Shown here: positions 1 to 13,482 of the stretch, one piece after another
Position numbering within the stretch: position 1 is the stretch's first letter
Layout of the letters: every line of letters begins with the position of its first letter
NCBI GenBank assembly: GCA_029582265.1
Contig: CM055827.1
Coordinates: 5,776,471-5,840,470, forward strand
From: Zoroaster sp. YZ-2022
Lineage: Eukaryota > Echinodermata > Asteroidea > Forcipulatida > Zoroasteridae
Direction: 5' to 3'
Length of the DNA: 64,000 bases
Translations under genes and position numbers: made by a program
The notes under the pieces: generated by a model
The model's database searches: none
What the model was told of the DNA's origin: nothing
What the model saw: only the letters and a program-made list of their open reading frames with translations

Positions 1-545
1 GAGTTTGATGGGTTGAGTACTGTGTACTTCTGATATGGCATGTGTAAAGTGTTGGAATATGGCTGGATGAGTACTGTATGTGTGCAGTAACAGTGTTGGA
101 TTTTGATTGAGTGAGGACGGTGGTTCTACTAGCATGCAACATTGTTAGACTTTGAGTGGAGAGAGTGTGTGTATGCAACCTGCTGTAATAAACAACTGAT
201 AAAGGCAAATATTGTACTTAGGTATGCTTGGCATTGTGTCTAACATCATACAACTAGAACCTACCATTTATTCCATAGGGTGTTTTAGTTTTTGTATAGT
301 TAAGTTTTTTAGCATGAAAACAATTGTTGGATTATGATGGGTTGAGTACTGTGTGACTCCAGTGTTCAAACTTTACTTTGGGCCATGTGTACCCACTCAA
401 TCAAAATCCAACAGCTAAGGGCCTGTTGGAGTTTGACGGGTTGAGTACTGTTATGGCAAGTGGACTGTTGGAGTTTGATGGGTTGAGTACTGTAAACCAT
501 CAACAGTCAACCATGGTGTTGGGATTTGATAGGTTGAGGAAGGTT
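1..545 (+). repeat. Degenerate repeat based on TTTGATGGGTTGAGTACTGT
   Basis: The motif GTTGGAGTTTGATGGGTTGA followed by GTACTGT recurs with variation near 1, 62, 93, 328, 424 and 470, and weakly near 515. Two adjacent copies at 424 and 470 are almost identical. The start is cut by the window edge. I see no reading frame resembling a known protein here; the short open frame around 378-623 is only the repeat read through. Confidence 0.55.
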
Positions 546-610
546 TCTAGTAAAAATGCTGAGGGAGTTAGGGTTAATGCATTATTGCATTTTGTAGCAT
601 TATGCTGTTT

Positions 611-947
611 GGAAAGAATGTAGAATACAACCGCAACTCTTCTATCCAAACAATGACAAATATCAAAGATTTTCTTTTAAAAGATGATAAGGAGAGGAAA
701 GTGTAGTCAAGTGAGGATTGGAAACGATAGACTGGGAGATTTTGAGCAATGAATGTATGCAAATCCATAGCTGCAGTAACTGTATCTCATAGGGTCTTGT
801 CATTGGGTCGAATCAGACCTAAGATCTGATTCGACCCAATGACAAGATCTATGAGTTACTGCAGCTAACAAATCCAGTGAGATGTTGGCCATTTTGTCGT
901 CTGCTAGACATTGTGCACAAGTGGCGGTTGGGTTCGACATTCTTTCC
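611..947. mobile_element. MITE with GGAAAGAATG ends and 8-bp target duplication
   Basis: The ends are inverted copies of GGAAAGAATGTNGWATNCAA followed by CCGC. The flanks are a perfect 8-bp direct repeat, TGCTGTTT, at 603-610 and 948-955, which fixes the boundaries. It has no coding capacity. Related copies lie at 1896-2359, 3459-3919, 21313-21876 and 22876-23141. Eight-bp duplications fit hAT-like or other 8-bp families; the superfamily is not decided by the ends alone. Confidence 0.8.
768..869. mobile_element. Palindromic 102-bp MITE nested in the previous element
   Basis: Arms of about 48 bp beginning TAGCTGCAGTAACT are near-perfect inverted repeats around a short centre. AAATCCA occurs on both sides (761-767 and 870-876). 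The sister elements near 21774 and 23030 read straight through this point without the palindrome, so it is a later insertion into the GGAAAGAATG element. Confidence 0.7.
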
Positions 948-1895
948 TGCTGTTTCCTACGTATACATGATTTTAATCAGTTCTATCTTTAACTTTGTGG
1001 GGTTATTTTTTTTAAGTTGATTTTTTTTTCTACTTTGATTTGAGTGTTTTAGTGAATAAATCTTTAGCTCTAACCATGCTAAATGCAACAGGATGCAACA
1101 GTTGTAAAATTCTGATGGACGTTGTTGCATTCAGCAGCCAGTACTGATGACTCAATCTGTTGTATCTTGTTGCATTCAGCACTGGACAGTGTTTGTATAA
1201 CAAATAGTCGTGAACTCGGGCTGATGATTTGATGGGACGCACGACACAGTAACCGACCCACATAATTAATGTGCAAACGATTTGCCAATAGCGATGGGTG
1301 TGTTTTTGAGACTGTAACCAGAAACGTGTTTGGGCTTTGGTCACTGGTTAAGCGTTTTCGTAAGTTCGGTTGTGCTGCGATCATGGTTCTGACCAAACAT
1401 AAACCAAAGTTTGTGATCAGTTACGCTTAGTTTCAAGATGGCGGATTGTAAAAAGTGTTAAAACATGATTAAATGATTGTTCGTATACCAGTATATCTTT
1501 CAAGTTACTAGCACTCACGAGTAAGTTCTATTTTGAGAAACGTTGATGATTGAACATGTCACAAACTGAAAACAATTGTCTGGTTACGTTCGCATTTTCG
1601 CGTAGCTGTGCCGTTTTGTTTCTGGTTAGGGTAGCGAAAACCCGCCCCATATGTTGCACTCGGGAACGGCGCAATTGCACATGTCTCTCAGGTAAGCACT
1701 GGCAATTTATTGTGACGCTTGTAGATGGGTACATCCGGCTCTAAAGCACTCATGCGTGAAAAACAAAAATAATCGCGATATTATCGAATATCGCGATATG
1801 TTTGACGATATATCGTGGATGAAAAAAATCGATATCGCCCAAGCCTAATGTAAACAGTAGAAAAGAGAAAACATGTAAATAAAGAAGGAAACAAA
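948..1895. other. Intergenic, no gene seen; orphan hAT-type end
   Basis: Mostly unassigned sequence. A TGTTGCATTCAGCA motif recurs near 1122 and 1171 and again near 2653, marking an unclassified repeat. At about 1755-1848 a block rich in CGATAT/ATATCG ends in ATCGCCCAAGCCTA, the reverse complement of the end TAGGCTTGGGCG used by the element at 23314-24549. The other end was not found, so this looks like a truncated hAT-type copy. Confidence 0.45.
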
Positions 1896-2359
1896 GGAAA
1901 GAATGTCGTATCCAGCCGCCACTTTTTAAGGGCTTTTTTGGATTTTTTTTGGCAACCACTAACCAGTTAAAAAATCATTCTAACGATTTTTGGTGGTACA
2001 GAAAGCGAAAACTATCTTTAAAATCCACTTTTATGATGGTTTTCGGACTTGATTTCCCTTCTAAAAATATCCTCCCCTTCAGAAAATAGAAGGATCATAT
2101 TATAGTTGCCACTACGCATGTACAATGACTGTGTTGGTCACTAATTGTAGAGTTTACAAGATCAGACTGACATGACTGAGGAAGTCATCGTATACCAAAA
2201 ATGCCTGATTTTTCATGAAATAAATATTCTGGAATAATTTGAAGTACATTTATATGTCCATCATCATCCATATGTTCTCCACCTTACCAGGTAGGTAAGA
2301 TTACATTATTTGGTTATATTTAATGAAAAATAGTGGCGGCCAGATACGACATTCTACCC
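1896..2359. mobile_element. GGAAAGAATG-family MITE, 464 bp
   Basis: The left end GGAAAGAATGTCGTATCC is matched by an inverted right end reading GATACGACATTCTACCC. A perfect 8-bp duplication, GAAACAAA, flanks it (1888-1895 and 2360-2367). The interior is a non-coding block shared, inverted, with 3004-3412 and 3459-3919. Confidence 0.8.
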
Positions 2360-2684
2360 GAAACAAAGAAAGTAACTTTTATGTAAATACAGAAAACAGA
2401 AAGAAGCAAAGAAAAACAGAAAACATAAAAGTAACAAGCATGTAAATAAAGGGAAAAGACAATGATGATTACCATAGCAGAGAAGCACAAAGCTTGTGCA
2501 GCTAAATAATCCCCTTGTTCTATGTTGTTGCAGACAGTACTGTGCTTGAAAAACCACAGTCCAATTTACTGAACCCTTCACTGCTAGGCACAACAAGATC
2601 CACATATGATTTTGTTGCACCGAGCAGGCCTCGATCATTGACCACCGTTGCATGTTGTTGCATTCAGCAGGGTGATAAGAAAGT

Positions 2685-3003
2685 TACCCTATATTAGTAA
2701 TATGAAGGCCACTCCGATCCACAAAATTCTGCTCTTGAGTAACCTTCAATACATACATGTACAAGCCTGCTGTCCTTTCCAAGTAATCTTACAAAATCAA
2801 CTGTGTGCCACCCAAGGGCACTGTAAATGTTTGAACATATTAGTATGGCCTACAATGCATCGATGGGAGACCACTTTACCCTGCAATCTCAGTGGTGTCA
2901 CAGTGCACAGAAGGGTAACCATAGGAGGCCACTGGCAACAGCTAATGGCTTGGAGTGGCCTGAATGGGTTGTTTCAAAAATTGCACTGATTGTAGGAGGG
3001 ATA
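2685..3003. mobile_element. Degenerate TTAACCCTCCTAC-type MITE
   Basis: This is an inverted relative of the elements at 42668-42946 and 45691-46007, sharing the interior with repeated GAGTGGCCT motifs. The right end reads GTAGGAGGG followed by ATAA rather than TTAA, and the left end is also damaged, so the copy looks old. The small open frames here are chance. Confidence 0.6.
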
Positions 3004-3412
3004 ATGTAATGTTACCTACCCAGTAAAGTGGAGAACATATGGATGATGATGGACATATACATGTACTTCAAATTATTCCAGGATATTTATTTCATGAAAA
3101 ATCAGGCATTTTTGGTATACGATGACTTCCTCAGTCATGTCAGTCCGTTCTTGTCAACTTCCCTGTTAATGATGACCAACACGGTCATTGCGCATGAGTT
3201 GTGGCAACTAATAATAGGATTCTTCTATTTTCTGAAAACTATCAAAAAGTGGATTTTAAAGAAAGTTTTCGCTTTCTGAACCCCAAAAAATCAATAGAAT
3301 CATTTTTTTAAACTGGTTAGTGGTTGCAAAAGAATTTTTTAAAAATTAAAAAAAAAATTAAAAAAATTTAAAAAAAATTAAAAAGTGGCGGTTGGATACG
3401 AAATTCTTTCCT
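3004..3412. mobile_element. Truncated GGAAAGAATG-family MITE
   Basis: The interior is the inverse of 1960-2335 and a direct match to 3540-3900. The right end reads GTGGCGGTTGGATACGAAAT and then TCTTTCC. The left end is missing where it meets the preceding element. Confidence 0.6.
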
Positions 3413-3458
3413 AATAAAGTAATATACTTTTGAATTTTGATTTTCATTATGGGTCGTT

Positions 3459-3919
3459 GGGTAGAATGTCGTATCCGACCGCCACTATTTCTCATTCAAT
3501 ATAACTTAATATAAGTATAACCAATAACGTAATCTTACCTACCTAGTAATAGTTAAGGTGGAGAACATATGAATGATGGACATATAGGGGGCCTACTTCA
3601 AATTATTCCAGGATATTTATTTCATGAAAAATCAGGTATTTTTAGTATGACTTCCTCAGTCCCCCATTAGTGACCAACACGGTCATTGTACATGCGCAGT
3701 GGCAACTATAATAGGATCCTTCTATTTTCTGAAGAGGAGGATTTTTTTTAGAAGGAAAACAAAGTCCGAAAACATCATAAAAGAAAAAGTGGATTTTAAA
3801 GATAGTTTTCACTTTCTGTACCCCAAAAAATCGATAGAATCATTTTTTAACTGGTTAGTGGTTGCAAAAAATTCCAAGAAAACCCTTAAAAAGTGGCGGT
3901 CGGATATGACATTCTTACC
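3459..3919. mobile_element. GGAAAGAATG-family MITE, 461 bp
   Basis: Inverted ends GGGTAGAATGTCGTATCC and GGATATGACATTCTTACC. The flanks GGGTCGTT (3451-3458) and GGGTCGTC (3920-3927) match at 7 of 8 bases, consistent with a target-site duplication. Confidence 0.75.
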
Positions 3920-5162
3920 GGGTCGTCTTCAACCCACTAAGTGTATGGAGATGATCGATGTGTGGAGGCCTTCGGTGCGCCAAGTCTCAGGTAAGGTTTG
4001 TTACCCGTCTACGTTACTCGTGAGAGTGTCCCGTTACTCCCGTAGCCCAGCGGCCGTGACACGCTGTCTGGTCGACGATGCCTGTCACTGGGCACCCAAG
4101 TCCCAGAGATAATAAACTCACCTAAGTATTCTGACTGGCTATATTGTACATCTTGTTTTGAATTTACGGTGGTTTAATGCTGGATTTGTCTCCATTTTGG
4201 ACGTACTATGAGTATGAGTTACAAGTACAACCATTAAAAATGTATCCACGAAAGAGTTCATCTGTGCACATATCTCTTTGCGCATTATTAACGCGCTGTT
4301 ATTATCAGTCTTGTACCCTATGAAATTATCGCTATTCAGCTAAAGGACTGTTGCGGAGCCCGACTAGTTTAATCTGTCAATCAATTAATGACGTCATGAT
4401 ATTGCAATGGCGAGGCAACTTGTTACCTAGAGACCTCTGGAGTTGCAGTAAACAATATACGGCCGTTCCTTCAATGCAGAGTTCACAATTATCATCTCTT
4501 AGTATTTTCACTGTTAACTCACCAGTGATCAATCCAGGATCATTTACACTTAAAGCGAAAAGGCTCCAACCATTTGGAATCATTTCTTTTCCTGGATTGG
4601 ATTTATGTTGTAGCGCTGTCTAGGATTATCATTTGGGAGGTGTGTGTGTGGGGGGGGGGGGGGGGCGTGGCAATATTGCATATCCCAGAGTTGTTACTGT
4701 GAACTCGTGGGCTAACAACTCCATGATCTAAATTTCACCGAAATCAGACCAATGTGAAAATCGATGGATTGGTAATTGCCAAAAAAAAATGCCTATAGTT
4801 CTCAAAATATGAGAGGGGTGTTATATATGATAACAGTAGAAGGAGTGGGGGTACAGCAAGGATGCTAGATGGAGGTTAATATATCCCCATCCCCATTTTT
4901 GAATCCAGTAAAAAATTATAAAGGTCAAAGAAACTCATTGGTGGAAGTATATTAATTTTGAAAATATTTTTTTGGCCTACCGTACCATTGTGTTAAAATG
5001 TAAAAAAAAAAAAAAATTTTTTTTTTTTTTTAAACTACCTAGTTTAAACTTTTCCTCCAAATTGGCAACAATTTAAAAAATAAGTCACTCTAAAAATGTA
5101 TAACACATTTCCAATTTTGTCCAAAAAGGTTTGAAGGGGCGCGAGGTCTAAGAAATTTTGAG
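3920..5162. other. Intergenic, no gene seen
   Basis: No exon, transposon end or RNA gene was recognised. A run of G lies near 4650-4666 and an A-run/T-run pair near 5004-5030. The open frames around 4351-4623 overlap on both strands without resemblance to a known protein. Confidence 0.4.
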
Positions 5163-5574
5163 TTAGGCCAAAACTAGGTCTCCGGTTTCTGGTCTCCGCG
5201 CGCGTCGCCCGTCAGACCCGCGCGTTGGCATTGTTTATTTATTTTTTTATTATTTTTTTTTATTTTTTGCTGCGAAACGATGTCCAATTACAGCCAAAAT
5301 TGCTGGAAATACGTGATACATTGTACATGCAGGGACCAAATTTCCCATATACAAAGTATGGTGGCTAAAAGAGGCCTCACAAATCGGGCAAACATCTATA
5401 CCCCTATGTGAAAAGGTCGTTTAAAATACAGCACGGCAGAATTCTAATCGATCCAGCAATGTTGGTTGCAATTGGACATCGTTTCGTAGCACACACAAAA
5501 TTATAAATTAAAAATACCGACGCGTCTGAGGCGACGCGCACAGAGACCAGAAACTAGAGACGTTTTTGGCCTAA
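5163..5574. mobile_element. MITE with GGTTTCTGGTCTCCG ends
   Basis: Long imperfect inverted ends run from TTAGGCCAAAAC through CCGGTTTCTGGTCTCCGCGC on the left to the inverse on the right, which ends TTTTTGGCCTAA. The interior carries a GATGTCCAATTRCAGCC block shared with copies at 14872-15120, 27355-27699, 38908-39275, 46190-46530 and the cut copy at 63882. It is non-coding; the superfamily was not determined. Confidence 0.7.
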
Positions 5575-7358
<1,784 letters not shown>

Positions 7359-7686
7359 AGGTAACGCTGCTTCATAATAATGTCTGATGTTAAAGATCAT
7401 AATATAATTAAAAATGTAATTAGGCTAATTGTTCAATGTAAAATCGGCCATGAACACGGAAAATCTCGCTTTACGCATTTACCACTGATTCTCTTTTTTT
7501 TTGCCCACAACTGAAAACCCTGGCTATATTTACCGTATGAAGATAGGTAAATTAACTATAACTTTATATTCAGATATGTAGTATTCAGATCATGTAATAC
7601 AGAAAAAGAATTATACATAAGAAAATTTATGTGCATGGCGAGTTTCGAAGAAGAAAGAAATATGTATCACTTTAGGATTGCTGACT

Positions 7687-7762
7687 ATTCCGACAGCCCA
7701 TAATTCCGACAGCCCATAATTCCGACAGCCCATAATTCCGACAGCCCATAATTCCGACTGCC
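7687..7762. repeat. 16-bp minisatellite, about five copies
   Basis: The unit ATAATTCCGACAGCCC repeats head to tail with the last copy diverged. No other function is apparent. Confidence 0.85.
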
Positions 7763-8738
7763 AACTCCGCCAGAATTTAAATTCGCCAGCTATGTTTTTA
7801 GCCAAATTTATCGGCCTATAGGTCTACTTGTATAAAACTGCCCAACCAGCCAGTAGTGTAGATCACTCGGGGGACGGGGGATTCGTCCCCCCCCCCTTCC
7901 CGCCCTTTTGACATAAATGATTAATGATGTCCAATGAGTTGGACAAGCAATCCGAAAAATTGATAGGAGTTTTAGAAATGTTTCTGACAATAACCGGAAA
8001 GCAATCAGGAGTGAATATTCAGCACGAGTTATCCGACGCCTCGTTAGATGTCAGGCCATCTGCATGTGTGGTTCGGAATTTACAAAATTATTGATGATTC
8101 CGTTTTAGTGAGATAATTCGACCCAATTAATTGTTATATCCCATTATAAAAGCCGCCTTATTCAAATACCAATCCTACCTCTAGCCGAATTCTGAAACAG
8201 GTGAAATTTTTAATTTGAGACTAGTACATAATCTTGGGTCAATATTATCGTCACCGTTATCACGAAGGGCCAATTGGGGGAAAACATAAAAAGTTTGATT
8301 TTTTTCGACATTCACCGATATAGAAATTTACAATCGCACAAAGTTACAGGGTCTAAAACTCATTAGTTTTGTAATTACAATAATTGGCCAAAGGCAAAAT
8401 AAGTGCTAAGGAGCAATTTGCGTTTTCACGAAGGGACAATTCCGTACACGAAAACAAAAATCATTTCGGAATTGGATGTAAAAAGCAGCTGCGCTACTGG
8501 TCGGAGCAATATTAACGAGCACTTTTACTAGTGTAGCCGCGAATTTAAATTCTGTCAGATAAATAGGTGGTCGGAATTATGAGCTGTCAGAATAATCAGC
8601 GATCCTTAAGTAGTATATACATTTCTTCTCCTTGCTTATTATGTTTTTTCTCTCCCAAAAGCCAAAATTTCCGATTTTTTCCAAAAAATCCGGCTACGGG
8701 GCAGCCAACCTCTGATTCAATAGCTATAGCTATGTAAT
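7763..8738. other. Intergenic, no gene seen
   Basis: No coding exon recognised. The phrase CACGAAGGG...CAATT occurs twice, near 8262 and 8429, and ATTCCGAC-type phrases echo the neighbouring minisatellite. Confidence 0.35.
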
Positions 8739-8928
8739 CAGGCCCGTACGCAGGGGGGGGGGTGCGACGGGTGCGTACGCACCCCCCCCAAATTACCAAA
8801 AGGTCCACATTTTCCGGGGTATGTAGATGAAAGGGCGCGAAACCGACGTTATATAGTTTCCCAAGGCATTTTTGGTCCCATCAGTACAAATTCGCACCAC
8901 CCCATAAAAAATCCTGCGTACGGGCCTG
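8739..8928. mobile_element. hAT-type MITE with CAGGCCCGTACGCAGG ends
   Basis: The ends CAGGCCCGTACGCAGG and CCTGCGTACGGGCCTG are perfect 16-bp inverted repeats. The CAGG start is typical of hAT non-autonomous elements. The flanks share TAAT but no clean 8-bp duplication was seen. Confidence 0.75.
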
Positions 8929-9689
8929 GTAATATGTATATAATCAATAGCTGTGTAATATTTCACCTTTAAACTTGCATGACAGATGACATCTGTTGCA
9001 TTGTTATGCTGTTAGGCCTATATGATTATCTTGTTTACTGTAATATTATTATTATCTCTCCCAATTCATTTGTGAAACATCAATACTCAACACCCAGATT
9101 TTAAAACAATCCCCATGACAGAATAAAATATAAATAAAGATTACTTTTGTTCAAATTTATAAAATATTTTAATTGTTTATTGTATATTTACCAAGGTTAT
9201 AAGATTTGTATTTAGAATGGTTACATTTTATTCACATAGAAGTATACCAACCCTGTTTAAATGAAGGTTTTACAGTAAAGTATACAGACGATGTGATCTA
9301 TGACATCGCATGTTTACAACAGAGCCACAAAGGTCAAAATGCGCCGTGCACAAAATGTACACTGCACTGGTCTATGACAAGAAACCATAAAATCTGATAT
9401 TTTGAGATATCAGCAGAATGTTTTTTAATTTGATTTATTTTTTAATAAGGCACATTTCTAAAATCTTATTCATGTTATGTGGAAAAGTAAAAAATGTACA
9501 AAAAGTCTGTATACAAATAAACACGCTTTTGCCCGATGGGAAATCTCCCGGGTATACTCGCAAAATGTAAACAAATCACAATAATAGTTCAAAATTAACA
9601 CAATTTTTAAACTGTTATTTGAAAATTACTTGGTGTAAAGCTCAGGATAGAATAAGTCTTTACTAGAACATCTAATTGAGTACCAGCTA
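8929..9689. other. Intergenic, no gene seen
   Basis: AT-rich sequence without a recognisable exon, repeat end or RNA gene. Confidence 0.35.
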
Positions 9690-10385
9690 AATCGCCTCCA
9701 GATAGGCTCATCCCTTGTCAAACGAACATCACACATCTTCCCCATCGTACAAGCACTGCGCACTGGCTACCTGTTCGTGAGCGTATCATCATCAAGGTTT
9801 TCTTCATAATATTCCACTCCCTTCATGGTACATTTCCTACACTCTTAAAACTAAAGTGTTGAATCAACCATTCAAGAGTTCGGTCACTTTATCAAGTGTT
9901 GAATTAACACGGAGTCAACTAAAAGTTAACTTTATCAATGTTAATTAAACGCTTTTAAAACAAAAATGCAACTTTATGAAGAGTTGTCACTGACCGAACT
10001 CTTTAAAATGTTGGTTCAACACTAGTATTAAGAGTATATATATTGTACATGCAGGACTCAATTGTACCTCCCAGACAGCTGCACTCATCAAACAACTTGC
10101 TCATCGACATGATGGCCCCGGTTCCAAACAATCATGGGGTGACCGTCCCTTCTCACACTCTGGGCCTTCTCTGTGGAACAGCTTCCCACCTCAACTCAGA
10201 CAAGCAGACACATGCTCAACATTTAAAAACCAAACTTAAAACCCACTTATTCCCAAAACTGTTATAGCCATGCGTCTGGTCGTTGTGCTTGTAGGTAGAG
10301 TTCTTTTTCGTTGCCCCATGAGTGTAATTTTTGACAGACATGGCACATTATAAATGTCCATTATTATCATTGTATTATTAATTAA
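9690..10385 (+). mobile_element. LINE 3' fragment (CR1/L2-like) interrupted by a MITE
   Basis: Broken frames encode the usual end of a CR1/L2-type reverse transcriptase: a TGYLFV-like segment near 9755, then SGPSLWNSFPPQLR and LKTHLFPKLL near 10155-10264. A tail of TTATTA-type repeats follows. Frameshifts separate the pieces, and the MITE at 9838-10036 splits the fragment. This is a dead 5'-truncated copy. Confidence 0.75.
9838..10036. mobile_element. TA-flanked MITE with CACTCTTAAAACTAAAGTG ends
   Basis: Inverted ends begin TACACTCTTAAAACTAAAGT and continue to GTTGAATCAACC. A complete relative lies at 47840-48070. The probable TA target duplication suggests a Tc1/mariner-type non-autonomous element. 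It interrupts the LINE fragment described above. Confidence 0.7.
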
Positions 10386-12286
10386 ACCCTGCGTTAAGTG
10401 ACAGTAAGATGGTTATTAGGTTGATGTTGTGCAGTGAACAGCAGTAGATATTTTTTCACGGTTGATCCTTGTCCGGTAATTCTCAGCGTAGAAAGCCGCG
10501 AGGGCACACCAAAAAGTCGTGTAGAAAGTAAAGACACTTGAGACGAAGTATATATAAGAATCTTCTGTGAACGATTAATTTGAAAATATGATTGTGTTAT
10601 TACAATTGGTCAAATGATGGTGGGGGGAGTAAAAATTCAAAAATATAATATTTTTTTTAAAATGGGTTGATTAACAAAAAGAGCACGCGCTACAGACCTG
10701 CGGCCATCTTTGACATATTCCCTGTATACACAATGACAACGATAGTACTAATTCTCATTTCATAAAAAGGTGCCAGACTATTTTCCCTTCCAGCCTCGGT
10801 TTGGTTACATTGATTTGAATGGAAGAAAGACAAGATGGCTTCACCAGGTCTATAGCACGACTCTGTTGTTCCACAGGGCTCTTAATTTTCTTGGTCATAT
10901 TCTTTTGTTTATCAGAGACCTTCATAGTAGAGGCAAAATGGGTAGGTCCCGTGACAGGTATATATGCGGGGACCAAGGTTTGAAGGTGGTTTCTATACAA
11001 TTGAAGTGCGCTGAATAAAATGAGCGGGGTTGACCCTCGCGAAAATGTCAGCATTTCGCGCAAACGGCCAACGTCCAATATCGCTGCCATTTGCACATAA
11101 ATTGGCCTATCGGGGCAAGAGGCTGTATCAGCAAATAAATGTTTTTGTCTTTTTGGTGGTATCTAAGATCAATTTCTCAAAATTCTAAGTCAAACAAACT
11201 TCAGGTTCATATGTCCAAAAACCTTGATGGCCGCCATTTATACATGAATTGTCCTGTTTGGCTGTTACTTGAGGTAATTCTTGCAACTTGGAAAGCGAAG
11301 AAGCGATGGGCTCAGAGAAGCTGCAATAAAATCCAAGATGGCTGCCATAAATCCAATATGGCCGCCAATCAAACATACAATGGCATTAGAGTGATACAAC
11401 AGCTGGTAATTTCTTTATTTTGGGTTGTATAAGTCACTATCCAGTTTGTTTTTCCATCTTAAGATTCACATTAACTTCAAAAACTAAAATGTCTGCCCAA
11501 TAAAACCATGTTGGCTGCTACCAAATTCAAAATGGCCGATAGTGTTATTCTAAAAAGCACTTCATAGGTTAAGTGCACAATAGGTTATGTACTTATAATG
11601 TTTTATTTTTAGCTAATGATTTAAGTTTTGTATTCTTTATACTGTACTTTTACCACACTTAGGAAGAGTCCTTGATTTATTTAGCCGTATGGTGACAATC
11701 TAGGATTTCAAAATGAGCGCCATTTTGTTTCTAATTTGCTAAATAAGCTGATCAGGGTATAGGTGCTATATATGTGGCAGTCACCACGTTTTTAATGCCA
11801 AGGATCGAGTTCAACAAATCTAAAATCGATAATCTAGCAGCAAGCTGCCATCATAGATTTCAAAATGCTGCCACTTGAGACCAAATATTCTTTATAACTC
11901 AAGCTGGGAATACTACCATAAGAAATCCATTTTGGTGGCAATATCCACATTTATGTAATTTATTATTCAGCAGTTTATTATTTTTAACTGTGAATACCAC
12001 ATGAAGTCAATTTTCTTTGAAACTATTACCAACATTTATAACGCAGAGGATTTTCATACAGTGTTCATTTTGGTGGCAGAACCGGGATTCCCCTTCTTCT
12101 CTATTAAGGACCCAAAATTGTGCATTTTTTTTTCAAGAGTTTATCATCTGCGTTTAGTGCATTTGGTTATGGTGAAATGGTGAATTGGTTTGGGGATATT
12201 AGAGAGCGACACATTATTGTTTTGTTATTCAAATGTTATTCTAGCAATATATTATATTATCATGATAATGTACTGTCAGCAAGCCA
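10386..12286. other. Intergenic; cluster of ATGGCYGCC motifs, no gene seen
   Basis: YY1-like phrases such as CAAGATGGCTGCC (11334), CAATATGGCCGCC (11354), GATGGCCGCCAT (11226) and AAAATGGCCGA (11529) recur, and CGGCCATCTT (10701) is one in reverse. No exon was recognised. The cluster may be a decayed tandem repeat or a regulatory block. Confidence 0.4.
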
Positions 12287-13046
12287 CAGGCGCGTAGCCA
12301 GGGCGGATGGGTGCGGTCGTTTTATTAATGAAAAAAAAAATGTCCCACATAGTATATGAGAGCAAAACAAACATTATTGTGGCAAATTTACAAACTATCA
12401 ACATAAACTTGAACAATGCAACAGTTTTTCGTCTTTTTCCCAAAAAAACGTTTGCATCTATGTTGCAATGAAACGTTCACAGGTTCGTTTTAAAATAATA
12501 TTTCTCAAGAGTTGAAAGGAAAGTACGTTACCAAATACCAATGCTGCGTCGTCCCTGTTAATGCATTAGGCCTATCTTGATTTACTTTATTTATTAAATT
12601 TATTTACCCAGGGTAGGCCTATGCTTAAACAGTTAAAAACTGATTTCCATTTGGAGCCCTGCACATATACATACAATTAAAACCCATGAAAATAAGATGA
12701 CGCAAAATGAAGCAATTATACAACATCACTTAAAAATATTAAATTATAGTTACCTTGAGATCATTGGTTAAGCGGACACTCCTTGATTCAAGGAGAGTAA
12801 GCAGTTTTGCCAACATTACCAAAATGTTGTATACCAGTGCTGAGATGTACAACATTGGCATTTGGTAATATACCTTCATTTCAACCCTCTGGTTTTCAAG
12901 GAATATATCATAAACTAACCTGTGACAATATCATCGCAATAAGTGCTCACAGTTTTGAGAAAACAGCGAAAAACTGTTTTTTTTTTCCTTTCTGTTTTCA
13001 CATTTAACAAAAGGTTGTCGTCCGGTAACTTTTTTGAAATTAGACA
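12287..13046. other. Intergenic, no gene seen; orphan hAT-type end
   Basis: CAGGCGCGTAGCCAGGGCGG at 12287 resembles a hAT-type element end, but no partner end was found. The stretch near 12800-12990 (CCAACATTACCAAAATGTTG and following) resembles unclassified repeat sequence at 15600-15740 and 32830-32980. Confidence 0.35.
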
Positions 13047-13180
13047 TACTCCCCAGGGAGCTGAGATGGTTTCAGGAATGATTTATGAGCCTGATGAGCA
13101 AGGGTAATAATATAATGCGCCTTGAGCACCAGTTTGGTGGATACGTGCGCTATTATTATTATTAGGCCTATTATTATTAT
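13047..13180 (+). mobile_element. SINE 3' end with TTA tail
   Basis: The phrase from CCCCAGGGAGCTGAGATGGT to GCGCCTTGAGCACC, followed by GGTGGATACGTGCGCTATTA and TTA repeats, matches the 3' half of the SINEs at 19856-20240 and 32473-32825. This copy is in plus orientation and lacks the tRNA-like head. Confidence 0.75.
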
Positions 13181-13311
13181 AACATTTAATGTTTTCTCTA
13201 ATACAAGAGGAAACTACTGTGTACCAACATTACACTTAGTATAAGTTTGTGGGTAATATAACTCGTTACGGTAATATAACCAAACTTGAACCTATTATGT
13301 TTTATACATAC

Positions 13312-13482
13312 CTATACTCTTTGTTACTACAAAACCGACAATGAAGACGATGAATGCCATTAAGCAAAAGATGGCGGTGGCTTTAGCTGTCCATGTGATT
13401 ATTACAAGGGATTGTTGCTTGTTATACAGCGCTCCTCGATAAAACTGGACGTGTAAGATCAAACAGACAAAGGATACGGCAG
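13312..13482 (-). CDS. Four-TM gene, second coding exon
   Basis: The acceptor reads CCCTTCAAG and the donor ATAG|GTATGT. The exon is 171 nt, phase 1 to phase 1, and encodes transmembrane segments 3 and 4. Its phase fits both upstream first exons. Confidence 0.65.
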
